This document shows, one piece after another, positions 1 through 8,967 of a stretch of DNA of 38,593 nucleotides. The position numbers and the translations under genes were made by a program. Within the stretch, counting starts at the first letter, position 1. Every line of letters starts with the position of its first letter. The DNA comes from an uncultured Lachnospiraceae bacterium (GTDB lineage: Bacteria; Bacillota; Clostridia; Lachnospirales; Lachnospiraceae). The notes beneath the pieces are model-generated. The model made no database searches. It was not told the origin of the DNA and saw only the letters and a list, made by a program, of their open reading frames with translations. The stretch spans positions 1 to 38,593 of the forward strand of contig CANQCD010000005.1 in assembly GCA_947589455.1 (NCBI GenBank), read 5' to 3'.

Positions 1-47
1 TTGCAGGAAATATTTTTTAAGTCCGACAGGATTGTCTGTGAACAGAG

Positions 48-79
48 AACAGCCATGGCAAAAAAGCCGTGGCTGTTTT
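48..79 (+). terminator. Rho-independent terminator of an upstream gene
   Basis: A 12-bp stem (48-59 with 66-77, one G-T wobble) encloses a six-A loop and is followed by a short T run. It probably ends a transcript entering from the left edge. The coding end of that upstream gene lies outside the window or in the first 20 bases and cannot be identified. The reading frames through the hairpin are unlikely to be coding. Confidence 0.7.
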
Positions 80-80
80 G

Positions 81-279
81 ACGTCCAGAGAAAATACAAA
101 GAGAATCTAACGTTGTCTCCAAATTCATCTATGTGCTTATATTTTCCGAATGGGGAAAATGAAAATATAAAGAAAATCCGAAAAAGGGATAGAAAAATCA
201 GATATATTTATGATAGGATATAAAAAGATTGTTTTGCTGCGATTGCGAACACAAAAAAATAAAAAGAGGAAACACAGTG
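81..279. other. A/T-rich leader with a small inverted repeat
   Basis: No gene is seen here. An inverted repeat (ATTTTCC at 141-147, GGAAAAT at 154-160) lies in an A/T-rich stretch ahead of the acyl-CoA cluster and could be an operator. A weak promoter-like pair (TTGTCT at 113-118, TTATAT at 137-142, 18-bp spacer) overlaps its left side. Neither signal is strong enough to call as a regulatory site. Confidence 0.3.
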
Positions 280-945
280 ATGATGCAAAAGACAGATGAA
301 GCAAAAAAGGCATTGCGTATCTTTTTTTCTTCCTTTTCTGAATTTCAGGGGTTTGACGGCTGGGTGATAGGAAAGCTTTGTTTTGAAAGAAGAGAGGCGG
401 GAGGTTTTTCTGGTGCGCTTTCTTGCAGGAAGAAAAAGAGGTATGCGGTGTTAGAAGCTGCCCGGGGTGATATTTGTATGAAAATGCATCTGATAAAAGG
501 CTTTTTGGAGAAAGCAGGGGATGTGGGGAGAAAAGAAGCGTCTGACGGCAGAGCGGAAGGAGATGCACTGGCAGAAAAGGATGCGGATTGTATTTTTCTA
601 GGAGAAAAAGTATTTCATGCAGAAGAAATTTCTGATTTTGTGCGGGAGACTGGCGACAGGAACAGCATCCATCAGGCAGAGCGGCCTGTTGTCCCGGGGC
701 TTTTGATAACGGAATGGATTTGGGAAAAAGGATGTCTGCCAGTCCTTTCAGGCGCCGGGGGCAGTCCTGCATTTACCGACAGGAAAGATTTCCCTGTGAT
801 TTTGCGGTTCCGCTTTGCCCTTCACGTTGGAGAATGCATGAAAGTGTATGGGGATCCTTTGTCAAGAAAGATTTTTGCAGTAAAAAATGACAGGGGCTGC
901 AGAACGCTTTTGTGGGAATTATATGAGGAAAAGGAGAGCAGATAG
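280..945 (+). CDS. Unrecognised protein of the thiolase/acyl ligase cluster (possibly VraC-like)
   Basis: 221 residues, soluble, with no signal peptide or membrane segment. ATG 280 is chosen because AAAGAGGAAA lies just upstream; the reading frame extends further but has no ribosome site. The N-terminal half is Lys/Arg/Glu-rich and low in recognisable motif. Around residue 137 a stretch with VVPGLLITEWIW, followed by a beta-rich C-terminal third, looks like the central helix and sheet of a hotdog-fold (MaoC/FabZ-like) acyl enzyme; this is weak inference. It sits 79 bp before a thiolase and an AMP-forming ligase, the same company kept by VraC in staphylococcal vraABC clusters. No catalytic Asp/His pair of MaoC dehydratases could be recognised. 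Function is therefore unassigned beyond a likely role with acyl-CoA intermediates. Confidence 0.65.
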   Translation: MMQKTDEAKKALRIFFSSFSEFQGFDGWVIGKLCFERREAGGFSGALSCRKKKRYAVLEAARGDICMKMHLIKGFLEKAGDVGRKEASDGRAEGDALAEKDADCIFLGEKVFHAEEISDFVRETGDRNSIHQAERPVVPGLLITEWIWEKGCLPVLSGAGGSPAFTDRKDFPVILRFRFALHVGECMKVYGDPLSRKIFAVKNDRGCRTLLWELYEEKESR

Positions 946-1024
946 CAGCGATGTACAGGGGAAAAACAGCCTCGTTATTTTCGCCCGCACTTACGATCGC
1001 TGCGCTTCGGAATGGGAGGAGCAG

Positions 1025-2176
1025 ATGAAAAAGGCATACATATTGGGTGGTTTTAGGAGCTATATCGGGGTAGAGAATGGCATGTACCGCCATATTCCGG
1101 CAGAAAGGCTGGGAGCTTCCGTGCTTCGCCAGATGCTGGAACGGATGAGGCTTCCGGAGCCAGAGCTGGTAATCGCAGGAAATGGGGTAGGAGCGGGAGG
1201 CAATATTGCGCGGCTGATGACATTAGAAGCGGGACTGTCGGAAAAAGTACCTGCTTTTACGATTGATCTGCAGTGTGCTTCCGGTCTGGAAAGCCTGGCT
1301 GCGGCTGCGGCAAAGATTCAGTGCGGGCAGGCGGATTTTGTGATAGCCGGCGGATTTGAGAGCAGTTCAACGGCGCCTCGCAGGGCTTATAATAGAAACC
1401 ATCCTGATTACAAGAAATATGGAGCAGAAAACAGCTGGTATCCCGCTGCCAAATTTATGCCCGGAGAACATACTGCAATGGCAATGCTCGAGGGGGCGGA
1501 ACGCACTGCGTTAGCGGAAAAGATCACCAGAGAAGAGATGGATCCCTGGGTGCTGCGGAGCCACCGGCTGGCGGCGGAAGCGGAGGCGGAAGGGCGATTT
1601 AAAAATATCCTGATCGAAGTGGCGGCGGGCTGCAACCGGGATGAGGGAATCCGTCCCCGCATGAGCCAGCGTTTGCTGGACAGGCTTCCGTGTGTCCTGA
1701 AAAACGGACAGATGATCACGGCGGCAAATGCCTGCCTGACACACGATGGCGCGGCTTTTTTGGCGCTTTGTTCAGAAGAGTATGCCGCCCGTCTTGGTGC
1801 CCCGCCAAAAGCAGAGTTTATTGATGCGGTAGAAGTGGGCGGGGATCCTTCCATGAGTCCGAAAACTGCGATAGAAGCTGTCAGCAGGCTGTTAGAAAAA
1901 CGGCGGCTGTCAGACAGGGAGATACAGGTTTTTGAGTGTAACGAGGCGTTTGCTGTGATTGACGTCTTGTTTGCAAGGAAGTTTCCAGACTCTGTCTGCC
2001 GGTATAATTTGTCTGGCGGCGCCCTTGCATATGGCCATCCTTATGGCGCATCGGGAGGAATTATCACACTACATGCGCTGGAGGCGCTGGAGAAAGCGGG
2101 CGGCGGACTTGCCGTGTGCAGCGCGGCGGCAGCGGGCGGTGTTGGTACGGCAATCCTGATCAAAGGATTCAAATAA
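1025..2176 (+). CDS. Thiolase-family acetyl-CoA acetyltransferase
   Basis: 383 residues, close to the usual 390 of thiolases. ATG 1025 has GGGAGG upstream; the longer reading frame overlaps the previous gene and is rejected. Thiolases condense or cleave acyl-CoA units. Catalytic landmarks are present: nucleophile Cys84 in QCASGLES, the NEAFA block in ECNEAFAVID, the GHPYGASG histidine loop and the second Cys in AVCSAAAAGGVG. The last loop has extra alanines compared with the usual CxGGGxG, so the active site may differ in shape. It lies between an unrecognised protein and an acyl ligase, 24 bp from the latter, so the three genes probably form one operon. Direction (synthesis or breakdown) and substrate length cannot be read from sequence. 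Confidence 0.9.
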   Translation: MKKAYILGGFRSYIGVENGMYRHIPAERLGASVLRQMLERMRLPEPELVIAGNGVGAGGNIARLMTLEAGLSEKVPAFTIDLQCASGLESLAAAAAKIQCGQADFVIAGGFESSSTAPRRAYNRNHPDYKKYGAENSWYPAAKFMPGEHTAMAMLEGAERTALAEKITREEMDPWVLRSHRLAAEAEAEGRFKNILIEVAAGCNRDEGIRPRMSQRLLDRLPCVLKNGQMITAANACLTHDGAAFLALCSEEYAARLGAPPKAEFIDAVEVGGDPSMSPKTAIEAVSRLLEKRRLSDREIQVFECNEAFAVIDVLFARKFPDSVCRYNLSGGALAYGHPYGASGGIITLHALEALEKAGGGLAVCSAAAAGGVGTAILIKGFK

Positions 2177-2200
2177 AATAGATGAGAGTGTGGAAAAAGA

Positions 2201-3469
2201 ATGGACTATCTTGAAATGATTCGTCAGAGAGACCCGGCGCACATTGCGCTAATAGAGGATGGAACGGAATATACATATGGAGATTTAGTGGAACTCGCTG
2301 AAAAAGCAAGCTGTGACCAGTCCGTTTTTCGGGATAGGGATAGCGGAGGTGGAAAAAGACTTCATCTGATCCGGAGAGGACGGATTTTATTGCAGCTGAC
2401 AGAATTTTTGGCGAGCAGTATCCTTGGCATGGTTCCGGTGATTTTTCCGGCGGATGTGGAATTTACATTGCCAGAGTCTGTGCAGGCGCCGGAGAATGTT
2501 TGTATGGCGGCGGCTACATCAGGCTCTTCCGGCGAGCCGAAGATTTTGTACCGCACTTATGCGAGTTGGGCTGATTTTTTTCCGGTACAGAATGAGATTT
2601 TTAAGATTACGGAAAACAGCCGGTTATTTGCACAGGGAAGCCTGGCTTTTACGGGAAATTTGAACCTGTATCTGGCGCAGTTTTTTGCCGGAGGGACGGT
2701 TGTTGCAGAAAATGCGTTCCGTCCCGGCCAGTGGGAACAGATTTTTGAGGAACAGAATGTCAATGCCATTTATCTGATTCCGTCAAAGCTTTTCTGTCTG
2801 CCAAAGGTGATGAAGAGGAAAAACAGCAGGATACAGAGTATAATCTCCGGATCGCAGGGGATAGGGCGCGAAAAAGCGTCCCTGTTAAAGCAGTATTTTC
2901 CGGAAGCGGAAATCATTCTATATTACGGGGCAAGTGAATTGAGCTATATTACATATGTGAAAGACTGTCAGATGAACGGCAGGGATAATCTGGTGGGGAA
3001 GCCGTTCCCGGGGGTGCGGATATCTGTCAGGCAGGGCGAGATCTTTGCAGATACGCCGTATCGGGCGGAGGGGATCGCAGTTCCGTATAGCGTATCAGAC
3101 AGAGGGAGTATGGATGAAGACGGAAATCTGTATTTTGAAGGCCGGGGAGGGGACATCGTGCAGATTCATGGGCGGAAGATTTCACTTCAGAAAATAGAGA
3201 GGGAGATATGCCGTCTGGACGGCGTCAGCAGGGCGGCGGCTCTTTTGCTGGAGAAAAATCCCGGCGAAAAAGGCTGTCTGGTCGCCTTTCTATGTACAGA
3301 GGAAAACCGAAAAATAGATGAAACGTTTTGTCTGGCAACGCTTCGCCGGAGGCTGGCGGCTTTTGAGATGCCCGGCCGGATTATCCAGTTGGAGGAGATG
3401 CCGGAAAATGAGAGTGGAAAAGTTGATAAAAAGAAACTCCAAATAAAGTGGTGTAAGAAAAAGTCTTGA
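2201..3469 (+). CDS. AMP-forming acyl-CoA ligase/synthetase (ANL superfamily)
   Basis: 422 residues, short for this superfamily (usually 480-560) and similar in size to VraA or MenE. It should activate a carboxylic acid with ATP to an acyl-adenylate and then to a thioester. Visible motifs are the phosphate-binding loop AATSGSSGEPKI, the aromatic-rich YYGASELSYI block, the hinge SDRGSMDEDGNLYF followed by GRKISLQKIEREI, and the C-terminal lysine in NESGKVDKKKL. The reduced N-terminal domain explains the short length. The ribosome site (GGAAAAAG) is modest. The adjacent thiolase suggests that its product feeds an acyl-CoA condensation or degradation step. The acid used is unknown. Its stop codon overlaps the -35 box of the next promoter. 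Confidence 0.88.
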   Translation: MDYLEMIRQRDPAHIALIEDGTEYTYGDLVELAEKASCDQSVFRDRDSGGGKRLHLIRRGRILLQLTEFLASSILGMVPVIFPADVEFTLPESVQAPENVCMAAATSGSSGEPKILYRTYASWADFFPVQNEIFKITENSRLFAQGSLAFTGNLNLYLAQFFAGGTVVAENAFRPGQWEQIFEEQNVNAIYLIPSKLFCLPKVMKRKNSRIQSIISGSQGIGREKASLLKQYFPEAEIILYYGASELSYITYVKDCQMNGRDNLVGKPFPGVRISVRQGEIFADTPYRAEGIAVPYSVSDRGSMDEDGNLYFEGRGGDIVQIHGRKISLQKIEREICRLDGVSRAAALLLEKNPGEKGCLVAFLCTEENRKIDETFCLATLRRRLAAFEMPGRIIQLEEMPENESGKVDKKKLQIKWCKKKS

Positions 3470-3494
3470 CTTAGTCTTTTTCTTTTGGTACTCT
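3466..3494 (+). promoter_or_regulatory. Candidate promoter of the transglutaminase-like gene
   Basis: TTGACT at 3466-3471 and TACTCT at 3489-3494 are separated by 17 bp. The -35 is good and the -10 only matches three of six bases. A pyrimidine-rich spacer follows. GGAGG at 3514-3518 is the ribosome site for ATG 3525. Confidence 0.4.
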
Positions 3495-3524
3495 ATTCAA
3501 AACAATGGAAAACGGAGGAAAATT

Positions 3525-6500
3525 ATGAGACTGAAAAAAGTAATTAGTATCTTGTCAGCGGCGGCGTTATTTGTTTCGTCTTGTCCGGTATGCGGCATTT
3601 TGCCGGGCAGCGCCGTGAAATATGCCGAAGCGGCTGGCGCGGCTAAATCAGCGCCGCGGAAAAATACGATCCGCAAAGGGGCGGAAGAGGGGACTCATTA
3701 TTTTTATGATCAGCTTACAGAGGAGGCAAAGGCGTTTTATGACGCTATGGTCACAATGTACCGGGAGGGAACGCTAAAGACCGGGACAGAGGATTACGAT
3801 CTGACGTCAAACGGCTGTGTGACGCAGGAGCAGCTGATGTCATATGCAAACGGAGACATGCGGCTCCTTATGACAATGGGAGCTGCAAGAGACGCTTTTG
3901 ACGCAGATTATCCGGATGCTTTTTATGTTGATTTATCCAATCTTTCCCTTCGTGTGACAATGGACAGCGAGGAAAACTATCATGCTTACCTGGGGACGGA
4001 ACGAACCGATACGTATTATGCCGAGGGGTTCACAAACAGGCAGGAAGTGGAAGAAGCTGTCTCAGAATATGAGGCGAAGCTGGATGAAATCGTTGCCGCG
4101 GCGGAGAAGATCACGCCGGAAGAGGGGGAGAACCTTGCAAGAAAGCAGGTGGAATATGTCCATGATATCATAATAAAAAATACGTCTTACCGTTTGGAGA
4201 ACACCTGCAAAAAAGAAAACATCGGATTGATCAGGACGTCGTATGGCGCGCTGGTAAAGGGGGAGAGTGTCTGCGAGGGATATTCGCGGGCAATGAAAGC
4301 TGTCCTTGACCGTCTGGGGATTCCATGCGTTCTGGTGCAGGGAAGTTACCGCACGTCTGACGACAAGGCGGAACTTCATATGTGGGATTACGTGCAGCTG
4401 GAGAAAGAGGGGGAGTGGTATGCCGTAGACGCCACGATGGACGATCCGATTTCCTCAAAAGGAGAAAACGGCGTGGACGGCTATGAAAATACAGAATACC
4501 TTTTCGTGGGCGAGGATGTGATGAGCCGCAGACATGTTCCGAATGGGATTATGTCAGAGGCGGAGTTTGAATTTTCCTACCCGCAGCTTTCTCTCACAGG
4601 AATCGATTTTGAGCGCCTCTACAGTAAGGGCGGATTGACGGTTCTGTATAATGAAGATGGGACGATGGAGGGGGAAAAAGCTGGAGTTTTTAAGGTAAGT
4701 TATAATGGCATGGGATATGCCAAAGCAGCAGAGCAGGGGAAATATCTGATCGGACGGTTCCATCAATATTATGAAGAGACGGATGAATGGCTGTATGGCA
4801 GCTGGGGATATCTTCTGCCGGACGTCTACCCGGCATTTGAAGATACCGATACGGAGATGACGATAGCGGTACCGCATTGCTTGTATGTAGAATTTGGCGT
4901 GACAGACATTGCTCCGGGAAATTATCTGGAAAATATTGAGAAGGTGAATTTTCAGGGGGATCCTCTGTTGTTAGAAGAGTCTACCGGGATGCAGTACAAC
5001 CCGAGCGGGACCTATGTGGCGCCGCCGATGGTTCAGAGCCAGACGCCGTCGGGGAGCGGGCGTCTTTACGTTGGGAAAAAATATCATGTCAAAGCGGTTT
5101 ATGACGACGTCCTCACTCTGGCGGACGGGGCGACGGAGGCCGGGTATCGCCTGACAGTGGACGATCCTAATTCCTCAGCGCAGGAATACAGTAAGATTGA
5201 AAATTTCACATGGGATGGGGAAAAGACGATCGAGTTTGACTTTGAGCCGAGTAATATGTGGGCGGATGATTCTATTTCCTATGAGTTTCATATTACAGGC
5301 CTGATCGGAAAGAGAAGTTTAAAAACGCCAAATCCCATCTGCTATTATGTTGCAAATCAATCGGCAGTATGCGCATATCGGAGCAGGGGATATTTCTGGA
5401 ATCTCTTTGGAAAACCGTCCCTCCTGGAAAATTCCGATTTATCGACAAAGGACTGGAGGACGGAAGATGGGGGGACTGTTTCGCAGGATATGCTGAAGCG
5501 CCTGGTATTGGTGGCTTCCACTACGACAAACAGGCAGGCGGATGATATGAACCAGTTGATTGACGAGTCTCTTCCGAGTGACCAGAAAGTCTTAAAAAGC
5601 GAGACATATAATATCAATTTGACGATCTGTAATCAGAATATTGTCGGGACAGGGCAGTCGCTCCGCGTTTCTCTCGGATTTCCGGCAGGATACGGGCCAA
5701 ACGACGCCGGGGTGACGTTTAAGGCGTACCATTTCACAAAAAATGACGCCGGAGAGATTGTTTCTGTGGAAGAGATTCCGTGCCTGATCACGCAATACGG
5801 TCTGGTTATTTTGTGCGATTCCTTCAGTCCATTTGCCGTTACTGCGGTAGAGGATGATGGAACGGAAACCGCAGACGATGCGAGGACGCTGATCTTATCA
5901 AATACAACCGGTGGAACTCTGACCGGGGCGGACAGCGTCGTGACAATGAAAGCGGGCGAAAGCGTAACGCTCAAAGCCAGTGCGGAAGAAGGATACGAGC
6001 TGGATGAGCTTGTTGTGTGCGGCAGTCCTGCGGCGATAACGGATAAAAATTCTATGACTGTGGACGTGAAATATGAAGATCTCGCTGATGGCATAAATAT
6101 TGTAGATGCTAAGTTTGCGGCGGCTTCCGTCCATCAGAAAGAAGAAGAGCGCGGAGAGGTTTTAGTCCAGCCGAAGGCAATCCCGGCGGAGATTACAATG
6201 GCTGCGGCAAGCATTTCCGTCAAAACAGAGGAAAGCTTTACGATCGCACCAGAAATAAAAGAGCAGGAAGGCGTCCATACCTATCAGTGGTATAAAGATG
6301 GAGCGGCGCTTTCCGGAGAGCGCGGTTCGTCAATTACTGTCAGAAGTGCCAGCCAGCAGGATGCCGGCGAATATTCCCTGGTTGTGACGACAACAGCAGG
6401 TACGGTCAGCACAAGAGTGGTAAGCGATATATGCAAAGTATCTGTTACGGATGATGTACTGGAACCTGCAGTTATTACATTAAAAAGCAAATCTGTTACA

Positions 6501-7439
6501 GTTGCGGAAAAAGAACGCCTTGAGATAGGCGCAGAAGTGACAGAAGCAGAGGGAACATATCAGTACCAGTGGTATAAAGGCGGAGCGGCAGTAAACGGCA
6601 AGACAGAAAAAAATCTGGTGATCGATTCTGTGTCCAAACAGGACGCCGGCAGTTACCAGCTGAAAGTGATACGGTCTCTTGGGGGAAAATCGGTGGAAGC
6701 CGCAAGTGAGATTTGCACTGTAACGGTAACAGAGGCAAAAACAGACAACGCAGATCAAAATGGCGACCAGCAGAAAGATAACAAACCGACAGCGAAAAAG
6801 ACGTTGTCTGCTGTCAAAAATTTGACGGCAGTTTCTACCGGCACAGACAGGGTAAAGCTTACCTGGAAAAAGCTGAGCGGCGCAAAAGGGTATCAGATTT
6901 ACCGTCATGATAGCAAAACAAAGAAATTTGTAAAACTGGCCGATGTGAAAAAGGTTTCCTATACAGATAAAACCTGCTTATCCGGTAAGGCTTACCGTTA
7001 TAAGGTCAGGGCGTATCACACAGTAGACGGAAAGCAGTCGCCAGGAAAATATTCAAAAGAGGCGAAAATAATCGTACTTCCGGAAACAACAAAAAAAGTG
7101 TCCGGAAAATGGGACAGCAGCACAGCGGCGACCTTGTCGTTTAAGAAAGTGAGCGGCGCGACAGAATATTATATTTACCGGTATGATGCAGAGGCTTCTG
7201 AATATGTCTATGCGTATAAGGTAAAAGGAAAGAAACTCTATCAGTATCGGGAAAAGACAGGCAAGTGGAAATATCAGAATAAGATCGGCACAAAGGGGAA
7301 AATGATTTTGTGTACTTTAACTGGTTTGGATTCGACGCATACATTGAAATATTGTGTCAGTACGGCAGTGTCCCAATCCGGCTATCAGCAGGCGCACAGT
7401 AAATACAGCAAAGTGATCAAACTGCCTTCGCGCCGATAG
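3525..7439 (+). CDS. Secreted transglutaminase-like protein with Ig-like and fibronectin-like modules
   Basis: 1304 residues. ATG 3525 follows GGAGG at good spacing. A signal peptide is seen at residues 1-37 (basic MRLKK start, hydrophobic core, AEA-type cleavage region). Residues about 205-310 form a transglutaminase/protease-like core with a plausible Cys-His-Asp triad: Cys250 in ESVCEGYSRA, His285 in ELHMWDY and Asp302 in YAVDATMDDP. Two Ig-like repeats (about 885-980 and 983-1080) each carry YQWYK and a DAG-[ES]-Y tyrosine-corner motif. Two fibronectin-type-III-like modules follow (about 1093-1185 and 1190-1304). No LPxTG anchor or C-terminal membrane helix is visible, so it is probably released or held non-covalently. 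Substrate is unknown; known relatives act in cell-surface cross-linking or proteolysis. It has its own candidate promoter and stands alone. Confidence 0.85.
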   Translation: MRLKKVISILSAAALFVSSCPVCGILPGSAVKYAEAAGAAKSAPRKNTIRKGAEEGTHYFYDQLTEEAKAFYDAMVTMYREGTLKTGTEDYDLTSNGCVTQEQLMSYANGDMRLLMTMGAARDAFDADYPDAFYVDLSNLSLRVTMDSEENYHAYLGTERTDTYYAEGFTNRQEVEEAVSEYEAKLDEIVAAAEKITPEEGENLARKQVEYVHDIIIKNTSYRLENTCKKENIGLIRTSYGALVKGESVCEGYSRAMKAVLDRLGIPCVLVQGSYRTSDDKAELHMWDYVQLEKEGEWYAVDATMDDPISSKGENGVDGYENTEYLFVGEDVMSRRHVPNGIMSEAEFEFSYPQLSLTGIDFERLYSKGGLTVLYNEDGTMEGEKAGVFKVSYNGMGYAKAAEQGKYLIGRFHQYYEETDEWLYGSWGYLLPDVYPAFEDTDTEMTIAVPHCLYVEFGVTDIAPGNYLENIEKVNFQGDPLLLEESTGMQYNPSGTYVAPPMVQSQTPSGSGRLYVGKKYHVKAVYDDVLTLADGATEAGYRLTVDDPNSSAQEYSKIENFTWDGEKTIEFDFEPSNMWADDSISYEFHITGLIGKRSLKTPNPICYYVANQSAVCAYRSRGYFWNLFGKPSLLENSDLSTKDWRTEDGGTVSQDMLKRLVLVASTTTNRQADDMNQLIDESLPSDQKVLKSETYNINLTICNQNIVGTGQSLRVSLGFPAGYGPNDAGVTFKAYHFTKNDAGEIVSVEEIPCLITQYGLVILCDSFSPFAVTAVEDDGTETADDARTLILSNTTGGTLTGADSVVTMKAGESVTLKASAEEGYELDELVVCGSPAAITDKNSMTVDVKYEDLADGINIVDAKFAAASVHQKEEERGEVLVQPKAIPAEITMAAASISVKTEESFTIAPEIKEQEGVHTYQWYKDGAALSGERGSSITVRSASQQDAGEYSLVVTTTAGTVSTRVVSDICKVSVTDDVLEPAVITLKSKSVTVAEKERLEIGAEVTEAEGTYQYQWYKGGAAVNGKTEKNLVIDSVSKQDAGSYQLKVIRSLGGKSVEAASEICTVTVTEAKTDNADQNGDQQKDNKPTAKKTLSAVKNLTAVSTGTDRVKLTWKKLSGAKGYQIYRHDSKTKKFVKLADVKKVSYTDKTCLSGKAYRYKVRAYHTVDGKQSPGKYSKEAKIIVLPETTKKVSGKWDSSTAATLSFKKVSGATEYYIYRYDAEASEYVYAYKVKGKKLYQYREKTGKWKYQNKIGTKGKMILCTLTGLDSTHTLKYCVSTAVSQSGYQQAHSKYSKVIKLPSRR

Positions 7440-7550
7440 AGGAGACGGCGCTGTCGCAGTATGCAATATAGCGTACGATCAGTTGTTTTTGCCCTGACAT
7501 AGTTTCTCGTTTGTGTGATGGCGTTGTCGCAGCATATCGTGATTGGGAAA

Positions 7551-7584
7551 AGCCCCCGCCTGTTCGATGGTACAGGCAGGGGCT
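7551..7584 (-). terminator. Terminator of the collagen-like gene
   Basis: Near-perfect stem: 7551-7563 pairs with 7572-7584 with one mismatch. Read on the minus strand, the hairpin ends in GGGGGC followed by TTTT, so it best serves the leftward collagen-like gene. On the plus strand it is followed by TCCTCTT and may also slow transcription leaving the transglutaminase-like gene. Confidence 0.8.
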
Positions 7585-7652
7585 TCCTCTTGCCATACAG
7601 GAAATTGTGTATAGCGATGTTGGAAGAGGTTTCTTGCCGGTCTATGGGGCAG

Positions 7653-8729
7653 TTATTGCAGCCGCGTGATGATCAGATGCGCAGATACTGGAAGCGTTCC
7701 GCCGGCTGTCGGGGTGATGGTCAGCGCGGCAGGATTGGCTGCAGGATTGCGAACTGTCAAAACAGAATTGGCTGCGGTTGTTGTCACGATCGCAGCGCCG
7801 ATAACCGGCGAAGCGCCCGATGTGCGTCCGGCTGCAGTGTATGCCAGCTCGGTGCCGTTTAGCGTTAAGATAAGCTGTGCGGCCTGGGTGACCGGAACTT
7901 CAAAGAAAATCTGATAGGTTCCGGCATCCGTCAAGGTAAAGGAATTTCCGTCTGCGCTGACGGTGGCAATCCCACTGTTTACCGCAGTTTCAGGGAAGCT
8001 TACATCTGTCCCCGGCGCAACGGTGTCGGCATTATCAGGCGGCATTAATGCATAGAAATCAGCATAACCCAAAACAGTCCCGGCGGGTCCCTGTGGTCCA
8101 GCGGGTCCTTGCGGTCCAGCAGGTCCGGTATCACCGGCCGGTCCCTGCGGTCCAGCGGGTCCAGTATCACCGGCGGGTCCCTGCGGCCCCTGTGGTCCAA
8201 CAGGTCCAGTATCACCGGCGGGTCCCTGCGGCCCCTGTGGTCCAACAGGTCCGGTATCACCAGCAGGTCCCTGCGGTCCGGCGGGTCCTTGTGGTCCAGC
8301 GGGTCCTTGCGAACCCTGCGGCCCGGCAGGTCCAACTGATCCAGTATCACCGGCCGGTCCCTGCGGTCCGGCAGGTCCTTGCGGTCCAGTGTTTCCGGCG
8401 GGTCCTTGCGGTCCAGCGGGTCCCTGCGGTCCCTGTGGTCCAACTAATCCGGTATCGCCGGTAGGCCCTTGCGGTCCCTGTGGTCCAGCCGGTCCGGTAT
8501 CGCCTGCAGGTCCTTGTGGTCCGGCGGGTCCCTGTGGCCCGGCAGGTCCGATTGGCCCGGTATCGCCAGCAGGCCCCTGGACGCCGGCCGGTCCCTGCGG
8601 CCCGGGAAGCCCCTGCGGACCCTGTGGCCCTTGTGAGCCGCATGAGGGAGGAGGGCAGATCGGGGTTGGACGGCAGTTGTTATGACAAAAACTATTTCCG
8701 TTATTAAAGCAATTTCGACTGTTTATCAT
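7653..8729 (-). CDS. Collagen-like (Gly-X-Y) protein with BclA-like C-terminal domain
   Basis: 358 residues from ATG 8729, which has AAAGGGG just upstream; the ten extra N-terminal residues of the longer frame lack a ribosome site. Residues 1-30 are Asn/Cys-rich with five cysteines (7, 15, 19, 25, 30), suited to disulfide or surface cross-linking. Residues 31-217 are about 62 uninterrupted Gly-X-Y triplets, mostly GPQGPAG, interrupted in phase nine times by G[DN]TG blocks. Residues 218-358 are a beta-rich domain like the BclA C-terminal trimerisation head. Such proteins form exosporium or surface filaments in spore formers. No classical signal peptide is seen, consistent with deposition from the mother cell. 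It is monocistronic, ending at its own terminator. Confidence 0.9.
   Translation of the reverse strand: MINSRNCFNNGNSFCHNNCRPTPICPPPSCGSQGPQGPQGLPGPQGPAGVQGPAGDTGPIGPAGPQGPAGPQGPAGDTGPAGPQGPQGPTGDTGLVGPQGPQGPAGPQGPAGNTGPQGPAGPQGPAGDTGSVGPAGPQGSQGPAGPQGPAGPQGPAGDTGPVGPQGPQGPAGDTGPVGPQGPQGPAGDTGPAGPQGPAGDTGPAGPQGPAGPQGPAGTVLGYADFYALMPPDNADTVAPGTDVSFPETAVNSGIATVSADGNSFTLTDAGTYQIFFEVPVTQAAQLILTLNGTELAYTAAGRTSGASPVIGAAIVTTTAANSVLTVRNPAANPAALTITPTAGGTLPVSAHLIITRLQ
8079..8639 (-). repeat. Collagen-coding Gly-X-Y minisatellite
   Basis: About 62 triplets of a 9-bp GGN-CCN-NNN unit make up this GC-rich stretch, with longer near-identical blocks (GPAGDTGP-containing) recurring. Such tracts change length by slipped pairing in frame, so allele length variation between strains is expected. 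Long open frames on the opposite strand and other phases are by-products of this codon pattern. Confidence 0.9.
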
Positions 8730-8801
8730 GGTGATTCCCCTTTCAAAAGTATATTTCAAAGCTTTTTTGCCTTGATGGTTTATCCGAAAATACGGAACTG
8801 G

Positions 8802-8836
8802 TATTATGAGAAACTGTCTTACAGTCTCTCATAATA
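8802..8836. other. Strong hairpin between ABC operon and collagen-like gene
   Basis: Ten-bp perfect arms (TATTATGAGA 8802-8811, TCTCATAATA 8827-8836) enclose a second small stem (CTGT/ACAG at 8814-8817 and 8821-8824). There is no T run on either side, so it is not a standard terminator. It lies upstream of the collagen-like gene and downstream of the ABC permease gene, and could be an operator or an mRNA-processing or stabilising stem. Confidence 0.55.
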
Positions 8837-8872
8837 TCCTATGTGATTTTTGGGGAGATGCCACTGCTTTTT

Positions 8873-8960
8873 AGATTGTTTTTTTGACTTCGAGTGCGTT
8901 TTATTTCACCTGCGGCAGATTGTTTTTTAACTTCAAGTGAATTTCGTTCAGCCTGCGATG
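8873..8960. repeat. Imperfect 44-bp direct repeat, two copies
   Basis: Copies at about 8873-8915 and 8917-8960 share an AGATTGTTTTTT start, an ACTTC-AGTG centre and a CCTGCG end. They follow the 3' end of the ABC permease gene. The ACTTGAAGT core is itself palindromic. Function is unknown; a degenerate intergenic repeat is likely. Confidence 0.6.
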
Positions 8961-8967
8961 TTGCCTT

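Noticed and set aside
32-223. 63-residue frame at the left edge
   Set aside because: It crosses the terminator hairpin and has Lys/Asn-rich composition without a ribosome site.
7445-7541. Two similar GGCG-[CT]-TGTCGCAG segments after the transglutaminase-like gene
   Set aside because: Similarity is short and imperfect, with no pairing or known motif.
8045-8707. Long open frames overlapping the collagen-like gene on both strands
   Set aside because: They are by-products of the GGN-CCN codon pattern and lack ribosome sites and start context.
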